Part shown: positions 10,280 to 22,477 of the stretch, in pieces
Layout: the number at the start of each line of letters is the position of its first letter
Numbering within the stretch: position 1 is the first letter of the stretch
From: Lobosporangium transversale
Taxonomy: Eukaryota > Mortierellomycota > Mortierellomycetes > Mortierellales > Mortierellaceae
Reading direction: 5' to 3'
DNA: 64,000 nt
Assembly (NCBI RefSeq): GCF_002105155.1
Contig: NW_019028991.1
Coordinates: forward strand, 496,001 to 560,000
Made by a program: the position numbers and the translations under genes
Notes under the pieces: generated by a model
Databases searched by the model: none
Seen by the model: the letters and a program-made list of their open reading frames with translations, nothing else
What the model was told of the DNA's origin: nothing

Positions 10280-13200
10280 ATGAAGTTTTCTCATCAGTTG
10301 CAATTCAATGTTGTACCCGAATGGGCTGATTACTACTTGGCGTATGTGTCCGGTTTTGCTATATTTGTTTTACATGATTTAGAGCTTAATATGTGGGCTA
10401 ACCATCTATACTATGGGACTCATAGGTATGACAATTTGAAGAAGATCATCTACCAGGTAGAAAAGGATCTGGTCGCCGCAGGCGCTCCTTCCGGTAGTGA
10501 TGTCGAATCAGGGCATGGGGAGCCTGATGAACGATCTGGCCTACTTTCGACAAGTAGACGCGCACAGGCCAAGGCGAGAGCCAACAGTATGTTTCTGCCT
10601 GCTCTCGACAAAGAGTTGGAAAAGATCTTGACCTTTTATTATAAAAAAGAACGTGAATTGTATGTCGAGGTGGAGGCACTTGCCTCAGATATTGAGTTTG
10701 CCGAGTCCGTAGATCCATCAATTCCTTCTCGATTGGGAGGATCTTGTACGCATCCCAAACCCAATAGTGGGGGATCACGCAGGACCAGATCGCGCACTAA
10801 TAGTAGGGCGAGTCGTAGATCGACGTTGACTCGCACCGGCAGTTGCCGATATGAGGAAGCAGTAGCTCATGCTAATGCTGCAGTCCTCAATTCGGCGCTT
10901 GAGGCCTCACAGGACGAAGATCATGTTCCTAATCCTGCATCTGCCACCAGAGGACATAGCACCGAGCCCTCTGAAGTTACTGCCAACGATATCAGTATCC
11001 CTTCACACAACGAACAGGCTCAGGAGGATGATGATGAAGATGAGCATGATGATGACGATGCTAAAAGCATGTGGTTTGATCCTGAGATGGAACACGAGAG
11101 GATGCGCTATCGCCATAACTGCATCGAAATGTTTGTCAATCTGTCGGAACTCCAAACGTACGCCAAGTTGAACTGCACCGGATTCTCAAAAATCCTTAAA
11201 AAGTTTGATAAAATCTCTGAGAACAACACTAGAAGGATGTACATGAATGAAGTTGTCCTTCAAGCATACCCTTTCAAGCAAGAGACCACCGCCAAGTTAC
11301 AGGGGCAAATTGATAGGGTCATTAGTATTTATGCTCGCATTTTCACGAATAGCGATCTAGATGTAGCCAAACAATCTCTTAGAATGCATCTTAAAGAGCA
11401 TATGGTCTGGGAACGAAATACGGTCTGGCGAGACATGATTGGTATGGAACGAAAGAGTCAGGCCGTTGGGGTTCGCTCTTCATCTGCGCTTAAAAAAGAA
11501 CCTATCTCAATTGCGGGATTCGAGCTTCCAGAGTTCATCTCGCGTGATCTCCTTGTGATGACTTTGTGCTGTACCGTCTTTGCGGTACTTCTTTATGTTC
11601 CGCTGTTTGAAGGTCCCGAACAACAAAATTGTTTTGCGATCCTCATCTTTGCCTCGCTACTATGGGCTACAGAGGTAAGCGATTGTTTATAACTGTCAAG
11701 TTGCTCTGGCCCGACGGAAAGGGAAGAGAAGAAGGAAAAACTAGATTTGGATTTTGCATCCACGGGTTAATGTACACAAATTGCGTTATCGACTGACGTG
11801 ATATCTCTCTTTGTCAATGGTGCATACATCTTTTACTCAGGCTATGCCCTTGTTTGTCACATCATTATTGGTTCCTCTCCTTGTGGTGATGTTGCGAGTC
11901 ATGAGAACAGATGACGAAGAACATGCGCGTTTGGATTCCCATACTGCAGCAAAAAAGATTTTTTCTCTCATGTTTTCTCCGGTGATTATGTTGCTTCTTG
12001 GAGGTTTCGCTATTGCTGCAGCCATGAGCAAATTTCACATTGCTAAGGCTATGGCTACTGTCGTGCTTTCGAAGGCAGGCACACGCCCTAGTGCGGTGCT
12101 CCTCGCCAATATGCTCGTTGCCACCATCGCCAGTATGTGGATTAGCAATGTTGCGGCTCCTGTCCTGTGCTTTTCTTTGATTCAGGTATGACGAAGCTTC
12201 TATATTAAGCTCTCCTGTCGTACAAGCAAGATCATGCAGGCATTAAAAAAAAAAAAAAAAAAGCTCATTCAAGTAACCCATTCTCTTGATAGCCAATTCT
12301 GCGAACTCTCCCGCCTAGTTCTTCATTTTCAAAGTGCCTCATCCTCGGTATTGCGCTGGCTTCCAATGTTGGGGGAATGGCTTCGCCCATCAGTTCCCCT
12401 CAAAACATTATTGCGATTGAGTACATGAAACCCGCACCAAGCTGGTTGGAATGGTTCTTGGTCGCCCTTCCGGTGTGTCTTGTTTGCGATCTTGCTATTT
12501 GGGCGCTTTTGTTGTGGGTTTACAAACCTTCTAGTAACACTCCTACAATCAGTACAATCCGTTCGACTAAAGATCCCATCACTGGAACTCAAGTTTTTGT
12601 GTGTACTGTCACTTTGATCACCATTATCTTATGGTGCTTTGAGCATCGTCTTGAATGGCTCTTTGGGGATATGGGTCTCATTGCTATTATTCCTCTGTTG
12701 GCATTTTTCGGAACAGGAGTTCTCACCAAAGAAGACTTCAATAACTTTTTATGGACAGTCATTATTCTTGCAATGGGAGGCATTGCATTGGGTAAAGCTG
12801 TGGAGTCATCTGGATTACTGTTCATGATCGCGAAGGCAGTTCAAGGATATGTCACCGACATGTCTGCTTTCGCAGTATGCTGTGTATTTGCCTCTCTAGT
12901 CTTAGTAATTGCAACATTTATTTCCCACACTGTGGGTGCACTCATCATTCTTCCCATTGTTGCACAAGTGGGGGCCAGCTTGCCTGATCCTCGCCCTCGC
13001 TTGTTGGTCATGGTAAGCTGCTAGGACTTGTCTAGTCTGAAAAGCTTTTTTTATTATTACTTCTCTGATTTACTTTCGCATCCATGTCATTCATACTTCA
13101 ATCTTTTTTTTTTTTTTGTCATGATCTATAGTCGGCCGCACTGATGTGCTCTGGTGCAATGGGACTTCCTGTGTCTGGCTTCCCCAACATGAACGCTATT

Positions 13201-13335
13201 ATGATGGAGGATGAAATGGGGCAGCAATATTTGAATACCAGCGATTTTTTGAAAGTTGGCGTCCCATCCAGTGTGGTAGCTTGTTTGACGGTTGTGACAC
13301 TTGGTTATGGGCTGATGAGCGTGATTGGGTGGTAG
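10280..13335 (+). CDS. SPX-domain low-affinity phosphate transporter (PHO87/90/91 family)
   Basis: Membrane phosphate carrier with an N-terminal SPX inositol-pyrophosphate sensor. Exons 10280-10341, 10426-11674, 11841-12185, 12293-13012 and 13132-13335 sum to 859 residues, near the size of yeast Pho91. SPX occupies about residues 1-340: it opens MKFSHQLQFNVVPEWADYYL, continues YDNLKKIIYQVEK, carries an acidic insert, and ends with the lysine motif SKILKKFDK. About twelve hydrophobic segments follow from residue 410 on, with conserved loops (ALASNVGGMASPISSPQN; LPVSGFPNMNA) of the sodium-sulfate/divalent-anion symporter fold. Intron 1 is 84 nt, in frame and stop-free. Vacuolar (Pho91) or plasma-membrane (Pho87/90) placement cannot be told from sequence. 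Confidence 0.93.
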
Positions 13336-14427
13336 ACTGATAGACTGCCGTTACAATAAAATATACAGATTTATTTATGAACATTGTAAACGCACAGACA
13401 TTTGTATCTCGAAATTTTGTGAAATGTACAAGAGGTGATGCAGTTTTAACCCCAAAATAAAAAAAAATTAGCGCAACGGTGGATCAGAAAGAAAAAAGTG
13501 AAAATCCCTCAAGATAACAGAATTTCAATGCCGACTTTGCCACATCCATCATCATACTCGATAATAGCGCATGTAGAAGTATCCTATTCATTTGTGCTGA
13601 CTCGGTTCAGATTCCACAGTGGGATACATGCGATGATAAGACCGATATATATGCTTCTGATATTTTATGTCGCGTTATAGGAATCTGAAAAAAAAAAAGA
13701 CTGGTTTAGAAGCAGGACCAAAGAAGGAAGGGTGCATGCACACTGTTTGTCTGAGATAATGGATTTTCAATAAATATCATACATAGTCTTTCTCTACTTT
13801 TTCTTTACTCATTCCATTGGAAATTGCATCAGCAAAACATTCATCTCATTTTACTCAAAAGTTTTTTCTCCCTCTTTTACTCCTTTTTTTTTTTTTTTTT
13901 TTTTTTTTAATACTCTCCTTTGTCAACTCCATCGCTTTTATTTGCCTTTTTATTCTTCAGTTTCAAAACACTTGTCTCTTTTTAATCAGAATGAACCCAG
14001 GGGCCTCCACCCATTCCTTAATTTTCAGCAGACCGTGTCTTTGCTCGGTTTGCTAGTTAACATCACGGCGCTACGCAACAGTAACCTCAAGTCTCACCTC
14101 TTTCGGCGACCGCCTCCTTGGCTCCCGGAAACCCAGGGTCTTGTCTGAATTACTCTACTTGTCTTTCAGACGCCCTTTGACATTTTAATCCTCACGTTCT
14201 TATTCAATTGAAAGAAGAGCCCAAAAGCACATCGGGAAGCTCCACTTCCGCCTTTTTTTTTCCCAGGTGTCCTTTGTTCTAATCAAAGCTTGGAGAACAG
14301 CACAAACTAAAGAAGGGCTTCCCTACAGTATTCAATCTTTTCATTTCCCTTCCCTCACCTCAAGCCTCCAAAGCAATTGCTCTTCCCACCATCCTTTTTT
14401 ATTTTTATTTTTTTATCCTTTTCAGTA
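13336..14427. other. Upstream region of ornithine decarboxylase
   Basis: About 1.1 kb without a convincing gene. It has a 26-base T tract near 13884 and several short ATG-initiated frames in the last 600 bases, which could be upstream ORFs in a long leader. A TTTTCAG just before the ODC start could be a 3' splice site of a leader intron. Confidence 0.45.
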
Positions 14428-15979
14428 ATGATCGACATTTCGTTTCAGCGAAACCAATTCGAGGTGGTTCCGACCTTGGTTCCACAAACTTTGGCGAGGG
14501 CCCTTAAATCCCGAATCAAGGTGTTGTCTGCTGGCACAGCTCGAGGGTTACCTAAACTTCATACATTACCCGTCTCTCAGATGCTTGAGACACACTTAAG
14601 CAGTTTTGACCCAATAGGCGAGGATGCAGAGGCTGAGAACGCATTTTACATTGCTGATCTAGGCGAGGTGTACTGTCAGCACTTGCGCTGGAAAGCTCTT
14701 CTACCACGCATTGAACCATTTTTTGGTAAGTTTTTTTTTTTTTTTTTTTTTTTTTAGATTAAGCTTTATGTTATTATTCCACCGAAACCGTTATAGACAG
14801 AGTCCATTAGCGTCTCTCTTTCTTTGATAAGAGTTGACTACCTCGAGGGTTCAATCTCATGACGTCTTCTTTCCTTTTACGTAGCCATGAAGTGTAATCC
14901 TGATCCAATGGTGATGCGCCTAATGGCCTCTTTAGGTATCGGGTTCGACTGTGCTTCCAAGAATGAGATCCAACAAGTTCTGGATATGAACGTGAACCCA
15001 TCCAGAATCATTTTTGCCAACCCTTGCAAGCAGGACTCGTTTGTCAAATATGCGTACACAAACAAGGTTCGCATGATGACCTTTGATAACACAGAAGAGC
15101 TTCATAAAATTAAGCGATCCCATCCAGAGGCTCAGTTGGTTCTTCGTATCCTTACCGATGACTCCAAGTCACTGTGCAAGTTAGGACTCAAGTTTGGAGC
15201 GCCCCTGGATACTACAAGAGCTTTGCTTCAAGTCGCAAAAAGAACTTGAGCTAGATGTCATTGGAGTCAGCTTCCATGTAGGATCTGGATGCTTTGATGC
15301 GAATGCCTACGGTGAAGCTGTCGTTCGCGCTCGCCGTGTATTTGACGAGGCCAAAGAGTATGGTTATGATTTCAAGTTTTTAGATGTCGGTGGAGGCTTC
15401 CCCTCGTCCAACGTGACTGAAGGAATCACTTTTGAGAAGATTGCCAAGATCCTAGGGCCTACAATCGACGCCCTCTTTGAGCCTGAAGTTCGTGTGATTG
15501 CCGAACCCGGTCGCTACTATGTTGGATCAGCTTTTACGCTGGCTACACAGGTCATTGCTCGCCGTACTATTCGCTCCAACAATAATGCGGATGTACAAAA
15601 GGATGCTTCAAAGGACCCCTCGCATATGTATTACATTAACGACGGCGTGTATGGGTCCTTTAACTGTACTATGTTTGACCACCAGGTCTGTGAGCCCCGG
15701 GTTTTGCTCCGGAACGGTGAGTTTGCTTATCGAGATAAGCAGCTTTTGCTGTTGGGCGACGCGATCCCCCATGGCTACGCCTCCGTCTGGGGTCCAACAT
15801 GCGATAGCATTGATTGTATCACATCCAAGGCATATTTGCCACTCTTGGAGGCGGGCGATTGGCTTTATTTTGACAACATGGGGGCTTATACCATTACTGC
15901 GGCTTCTCAGTTCAATGGGTTCAAGAAAAGCAAGGTTCTCTACACCACAACCGAGGACAAAGTGACCTATTTTTTCTAG
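14428..15979 (+). CDS. Ornithine decarboxylase, frame broken by one base
   Basis: PLP-dependent decarboxylase making putrescine from ornithine, the first step of polyamine synthesis. Exon 1 is 14428-14725, the intron holds a long T tract, and exon 2 runs 14885-15979. The PLP lysine lies in AMKCNPDP (K102). Family motifs GFDCASKNEIQQV, ILTDDSKSLC, HVGSGC, GGGFP, EPGRYYV and the active-site cysteine in WGPTCDSID are all present, as is the normal C-terminal TITAASQFNGF. At 15236-15240 (AAAAA) the frame shifts: the upstream frame ends KRT-stop at 15249, while the family continuation (ELELDVIGVSF) lies one frame over. One A too many explains it; without it the protein would be 463 residues. Confidence 0.93.
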
Positions 15980-16144
15980 GATTTTAAACGAAATAGAAAT
16001 TGCAACTGATGAAATAAGCTTTTGTAGACTTTTTAAAATTAATGCTTTGCACATGACCATTCAGAGTATGGATTGTCAGAATGGGACTATGAAAAGCATC
16101 GAAGACTTCATATAAGCAATCATATATGCAGTGAATGTAATAAA

Positions 16145-16488
16145 TTAGGGTCTAACCCTGTTGATTGGAGTGATGCAGGTATCGTTGATGCAAGCTTTTG
16201 TTAGAGTTTGTTCAGCTCTGAATGAGTCTTCAGGTGGCTTCCATTCCAAAGGAGGAGAGATAGTCCGTAATACAACCTTGAGAAAGGAAAATAATGCATC
16301 CTTCTTTGGAATACCATTATGCATCAGCACAGCACGAAGGAAAAAAAAAAAAAAAAAAAAGTACTTTGGCGATCCAATCAATAATTGAGCCATACATCTT
16401 CCCGTCTTTTCCGTCTAGCTTCTCTTCACTATCGCCTATCTTCTATACCTTCCTCCATGTACTCCTTCACACCGCTTTCTACCGCCAT
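16145..16488 (-). CDS. Unrecognised small protein gene (C-terminal exons)
   Basis: The minus strand has two stretches with strong coding character. Exon 16442-16365 reads KIGDSEEKLDGKDGK then MYGSIIDWIAK and stops at a GTAC donor. Exon 16303-16145 reads KDALFSFLKVVLRTISPPL then EWKPPEDSFRAEQTLTKAC and ends TPINRVRP-stop. The 61-nt intron between them is mostly a T tract and keeps the frame. An ATG at 16488 heads another open frame that does not join directly, so the true 5' exon may lie upstream (a further open piece is near 16598). I know no family with this C-terminus. The gene is convergent with ODC, whose stop is 165 bp away. Confidence 0.55.
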
Positions 16489-17065
16489 CTCTTATCTGGG
16501 GCATAGTATTATCCTTTTCTGTTGGCCGTCCTTTGACTATTTAGTTTGTTTGCAGAGGAGAGCAGTGTACCAAAGAGTCTCGATCCTCAAGGATGTAAGA
16601 TCCTAAATTTTATTGTAGCAGCTAAAAGATGTGAAAATGGGATTATCCTTCCATTATATTGTATTTTATTATTAATATCACCCTTTATTATCCTTCATCG
16701 TCAAGTTGTACTAATGGGTCCATTGGAAGTTATTAATCACCTTATCATCTTATTGCCCATACTGTACTTATTATACTTAAATTAGAAAAACGTATCAAAA
16801 AAAAAAAAAAAAAAAAAAAATTGATCTTTTTTTCTGTAATGCTGTTGAAGTGCACCTCCACCTTTCAAGGATTTTATTTCTTAATGTGCACAATAAGACC
16901 TCGTAAAAAAATACAACCGAGAATAATAGGTTAGACTACCTCTTCGAGGTGTGCTGCAACAGAGCCTATCGATTGCGTTTATGATTTGACATGCAGTTTA
17001 AAATTTTTATTGTACGACAGTGAATGGATGTGTGTTCGTGTATCTTTCATTCCTCAACTGTTCTC
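16489..17065. other. Gap between the small gene and the P4-ATPase
   Basis: AT-rich sequence with a 24-base A tract near 16797. A coding-looking minus-strand piece (DLTSLRIETLWYTALLCKQ, about 16598-16540) may be a 5' exon of the neighbouring small gene. Nothing else was seen. Confidence 0.4.
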
Positions 17066-20000
17066 CTATCCTGTCAACTTCGAGTAGCTTGGTGGCGCGA
17101 ACTTCCGGCGAAGGGCCTTGATCACATAGAGTGGGAAACTACTCACCATAGTGATTACTGCAACCTTCCACACAAATGTTTTCGTCAGAATGAAGTCCAA
17201 ATCTTCGTAAAACAAACAAACAAACAAACAAACAAACAAACAAACAAACAAACAAGCAAAAAAAAGTTAATAACTAATGAAAGAACACACAAAGATTCCT
17301 TCCAAAAGTGCCACCAGAAGCACATCAGCTTTGAGCAGGAACTTTACCAAAATAAGTTGGCAAGAAAACCATTGAAACAACATAGATAACAAGAGTGGCA
17401 ATCTCGGACACAATCATAAGCCGGTGCCATGTATTGATCTCCAAAGCAACCATTAGCAACTCATTCAAGACTAGTGCCGTGAATGAGATCGAAACGATGT
17501 TCACAAATTGATTCTCAAACAACCAAATGGATAATATCATGATCGCACCGCCTATTCAAAATATAAAAAATAAAAAATAAAAAAATACTCATGATATCAG
17601 TCAATCTGTTTATCCATTCTCACTCTTAAAGTAATGGCAGGTAGAGTGTCCATTACCTTGATAGACACTAATCAAAAGCCAACTGAAGAAAGTCTTGTAT
17701 GACAATGATCTTCCTTTTGTTAAATCCCTGTACAACTCTGGATACAACAATGCGATATCTTCGGGAACATCCCGATCTAATACCAACGAAAATACAGGGG
17801 CGTTGGTATAAATGGTTGTATATCCTACAATCAACATGCCCTGATATAATGCAATAGGTGCAAAATAAAACATAGCCGAAAAGACCGCTTGCATGATTGA
17901 AATAATCAACCCACGGTGAATCACAAACTGCGACAACTTGGCTGAGCGCTTGTATGAATTACGTCCATGCCAAAGTAAAAGTTTTGTCAGATATGAGAAC
18001 TGGTTGACAGAAAAGTCCGCAGCAAGTGACGCCTGTTTTCCTTCCTTGCCGACAATACCAACACCAACATCGGCCTGCTGAATCATAGAAACATCATTTC
18101 CTCCATCACCTATGCAGCAGATGCGCTTCTTTGTATATTGCTTAATCAAACGAGCAATATCAGCTTTTTGGGTTGGAGAGCAACGGCAGCAAACAACGAC
18201 AGGCAATCGAACTGTTATTTCAATAAACTCCTCGCGTAAATAGTCGAGGCAAAGCTGGATTGACTCGCCATCAATCACTAGACAGCAATCCTTCTTGCCT
18301 CTAAGCAAATCCAGCTCATCCTGTGCATCCAATGGATTTTTTACTATGATGCATGTCATCACAAGCAAGTTAAATGGTCAGATTAAATTGATATAACTGA
18401 CTTTGACATTCCACCGTCTGAGTCGCAGCGTGATTTCCCATGTTCATCAAAAGCTTACATTTGGCAATTTGGTGAATGCTTTGGTTCCTGGCTACAAGCT
18501 TGGATGAAATAGCAATGCACGTCGCAGTCTCGATCTTGTCTCCAGTCAACATCCAGATTTTTAGTCCAGCATTTCTCAATAGCTCTAGTGTGGTCTTAAC
18601 GCCGTCCTGCAATTTATCCTCGACGCCTGTCAAACCAAGCAATTCAAGCTCCTGTTCGAGGACTTGGTGAACAACTGCGTTCATGGCGTTGGTTCTATCC
18701 GAGATACTAGTCTTAGCTACATGGTACTTTGATTCAAACTCCTGATACAATTCCTCTGAGAGTCTCTTCCGGGCTACAACCAAAGTTCTTAAACCCTCGC
18801 GAGCCATGTTGCCACATTCTTCTTCTAGCCAATCATTATATTGCACGATCTTAGCCATGACCACATCCGCCCCCTTCTCGTAAAAGGTAATTTCACCTGT
18901 GGCCAAGTCCCGGACAATGATACCCATGCGTTTTGTTTCACTGGTGAATGGAAAAACCTGCAATATTTCGAACTCAAAGATGTCACCGTTAGAATTTCTG
19001 ATGTGGATATTATTGATGTCTCTGAAAACTAATGTTAGCCCAACGTTCTCGGTCCACTTCACAATGGCAACCTCGTCAGGCGAAGAAGCTTGATAAGTGA
19101 TGCTTCCGTTGTCCTCTTCAACAGGTGTGACGTTATGGCATACAGCCAAAGCTTGGACGATATCTCGGACACGAGAAGAAATGTCGCGTCTAGCTTTGTT
19201 ACCGCCAACATGCGATGGAGCTGATGCAACTCCACGCGCCCTGTTGAATCCGCTTGCTAAGTAATCCCAAAAGCAGATATCTCGTGTTAGACCGCATGTT
19301 CCCACAAGTTATTCGAAAAGTTCGTCCGGTCAAAACGACGTAGAATGGCTCTTACAGTGTTGGGAATAAGCAGTGTCCAAATGTGTTGAAATCTCATCCA
19401 TTGTATCTACACTGTATGACATAGTCCCCATATGTAGTTTTTTCAGCTCCATATCTTGTTTTGTAAAAAGTAATAACGAATTAGCACGGATAAAGATATT
19501 TGAACCATGAATCAACCATTGATAAAGTCATAAATAGAAAAACCATACCATTCTTCGTCAAAGTGCCCGTCTTATCTGATAACAAATATTCAATGCGTCC
19601 AAGTTCCTCCGGAATTGTACTTGTTCGGACAATGGTACCTGGAATTTCCTTGTCATTCATAATTTGCCATGCATACACAGTTTTCCCCATATCCAGGTTC
19701 ACACGTAATGAAATAGGGATGATTGATGAGAAGAGAATCAAGAAACGGAACAAGTATATATACCATAGGCCTTGAAACCCATTAAGTGCGATCATTGACA
19801 ACGATAATGTCAAGGTGAATGCGCAAAGAATCTATTATAAAATGTAATCCTGTGATTAGGAAAGCGCCACTATTTGTATCTTGGCATTACTATGGCTGGT
19901 TGATAGTACCAAGCACTCGTATTTTCAATCTACCTTTGAGAGGCGATTGACTTCCGTATCCAGCAAGCCGATCTTTGTCTTTGGATGGTTTGTGTTCATA

Positions 20001-22223
20001 ACAGCACGCGTATCTCTACCAGTATAGATGACAAAGCCAATAGCATTTCCGGATGCCACCACTGTGTTCGTCCAGAGTGTGTTGTCAACGCTCAACGACT
20101 CTGTATGTGGACCCTAATTCATAACAAGCAGATCGAATAGTCATATAAATCAGCTGACGAAATCCTTAGTAACAATGGCTAGTATAAAATATACTCACAA
20201 TAAAAAAATAATAGAATCAATCCACATACGGGCCCATCGCCTTCCTTTGTAAAATTTCCAACAAAGCTGTGAATATCCTTGTGAGGCGAATCTGCATAAA
20301 TCGAGGCATTCAACTCCAAAAGCGATTCGTCATTTGGTAAAGCCTGACAAGACGGTACAGCTAATCGCAATTTCCAATCTGTCTCTCCATCGAGTTGGTC
20401 TGTCCTTATAAAGCATGCACCTGACTCTTCTGTAGTTCTCAACAAGACCATATCTGCGGGAACGTTCTGATTTTTGTTGACAACAATCATGTCGCCAACT
20501 TTGATCTTTGAAGATGGGACCATTTTAAACCCTGAAGGTGTAAGCTTCTGATAGCGCTGTGAATTAGCTTCCTGGTCTCGTCGGTATCGTTTCATGTCAT
20601 CCACAGCCTCCTTGCCTATTGTCACTGCTAAAACAAAACAGAGTGGCGCCACATAGGTAATAATGTAGCCTATTGCATAAAAACAGTATAGACATTTTTA
20701 AGCGTCAATAATGAATTTTGTTACAGCCGCATAGAATAGACTCTGGCAATGATTGATATGGTCCAGGTGTTAAATCTCAGCAGACGTACCAATTTTTAGC
20801 GCAGGTATGAACTGTGAAAGCGCTACGAGTAAAAAATACAGATTCAAAAAGAATTTGAACTGCAAATAAGGATAATATTGCGTTAAAGAGAGTCGGGTTG
20901 TATCTAAACTACAATGATCCTTCATGGGCTACATGTTGACAAGTTACCTGTTCCCATAGTACTATAGGCAAGAAGGTGAAAATGTTGTATTTTGTATTGC
21001 GTGTAACATTAGGTGGATATTTTTTCTTCTCCTTGACTAGCGATTTGGAACAAAATCGCAAACACAAGAAAGAAAGCGCGTGAATTGTCTCATTCGTATC
21101 ACGGGTGCATCCCTGCCATCTCCTATCAAAACCAAGTGAACCAGTTCTTTCTTCCTTACCTGATGCATGAAAGTCTATGGTCCTTGATTTAGCAGCCCTC
21201 GAATTCTTGGAAGGCTTGAGTTCATCCATGATTGCTGACAATTTCTGTCGGTTAGGACCCTTGCCCTTTTAATGGTGAAGGTTCGTCACAAAACAAACAA
21301 CGAGCAGTAAAATAGAGAGCATAACAAACTGCGTAAGAAAAGAAATTCACCAATAAAGAATATTAAGAGCTCCAGACAAATTACAGATGCTTTAACAAGC
21401 ACAGCGGGAAAGCATAAAGCAGAAAAAGAGGCATTTAATATATGGTGTCTCGCGGTGAAGTGATAATTGTGAACTTCAGACAGGGATGAAAGGGAATAGT
21501 TAGGATGAAGGGTAAAGAGAAAGTGCCATGTACAAACACTTGCAATTGGGATGAGATTGTTTTGCCGGAAAAAACATGCAGCTTATTCTTCCTTGAGCAT
21601 TTAAAAGGGTATCATGATTCCTTGTACATAAAGTAAATTCGATCAGATCGTTTTTTTTTTTTTTTTTTTTTTTTTACCTGAGAACCAGTACCATTGTCGT
21701 TCCCATGTATAACTCCAGCGCCCCCGCCAAAGGAGGTACTACTGTGGAGCAGCAGAGGCTCCTCGTCCTCATCCTCTTCATCAGAATATTTGTATTTGGA
21801 ATGACGATATCCTTGGCTACTACTACCTCCACCGTTGCCACTACTGCTGCTGCCTAACGCCATGGTGCTTTGGTCTTGTCCTTGGCTCCGAATAGATCCT
21901 GGAGTTAATGCTATTGGCGTAGATCCTTTGCCAAAACTTCCTGCTCCGGTTGAAGACGAGACCGATACAGGCGAGGTGAATGCAAGATGTTTTTGATAGG
22001 GATTAGCGCGGGATGTTGTTGGTTGTGAAGATGGATGCGAAGTCTGTGATGGAGGTGACCGGGTACGGGGACTGTTAGACCGTGTGTGAGTAAGAGCGAC
22101 TGCAGAACGCGTGCCGTCCCTATTGAGGCTAATGGTGCGCTGTGCGGTGGGGTATGAGTGGTCGGTGTTGGTATCGGTGTCGTGCAGGGGAAGAAGAGCA
22201 AAGGTTTCTTTGGCCGTTGACAT
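17066..22223 (-). CDS. NEO1: P4-type ATPase (phospholipid flippase), Neo1/ATP9 class
   Basis: Endosome/Golgi aminophospholipid flippase. Twelve exons fit: 22223-21678, 21244-21160, 21036-20948, 20859-20790, 20669-20230, 20113-19934, 19831-19549, 19454-19356, 19256-18459, 18343-17657, 17551-17348 and 17202-17066, summing to 1205 residues with every phase matching. Residues 1-180 are Ser-rich and disordered. Conserved parts follow in order: [20 protein letters not shown] (first membrane segment), DQLDGETD (actuator), [11 protein letters not shown] (phosphorylated Asp), [14 protein letters not shown] (diagnostic for Neo1/ATP9), LTGDKIETA and [12 protein letters not shown]. The C-terminal membrane segments end in a small exon ([15 protein letters not shown]). 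The last intron carries a CAAA microsatellite. The enzyme is complete by motif content. Confidence 0.95.
17209..17262. repeat. (CAAA)n microsatellite in the last NEO1 intron
   Basis: About eleven CAAA units on the plus strand lie within ten bases of the 3' splice site of the final NEO1 intron. In the transcript this is a GUUU repeat acting as part of the pyrimidine-rich tract. Confidence 0.85.
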
Positions 22224-22477
22224 TTAGAAAACGGGCCAGAAGAAAAGACAAAAAAGAAAAAGAAACAATGAAAAGAAAAATGCTTTTCTTGTTGTGGATG
22301 CACAAATTGGTCTTCAATATTTTTGTCTATCTGTCTGTCTATGAATATGGCTGATTGAATGTGCACGATTATGCAATGATGGTAAAATGGTCTACTGCAA
22401 GTCAGCGTTTCTGTGAAGTCTCGACTAAATGAGAAGACGTGGCACAGCCTCGAGAAAAAAAAAAAGCACGTGACAAA

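Noticed and set aside
15230-15255. Programmed +1 frameshift in ODC
   Set aside because: No known ODC uses one, the site is a plain A5 run and no stimulatory structure is visible; base error or mutation is the simpler reading.
17209-17262. CAAA array as a possible CRISPR-like or telomeric repeat
   Set aside because: A simple tetranucleotide without spacers, inside an intron; no CRISPR array exists in this window.
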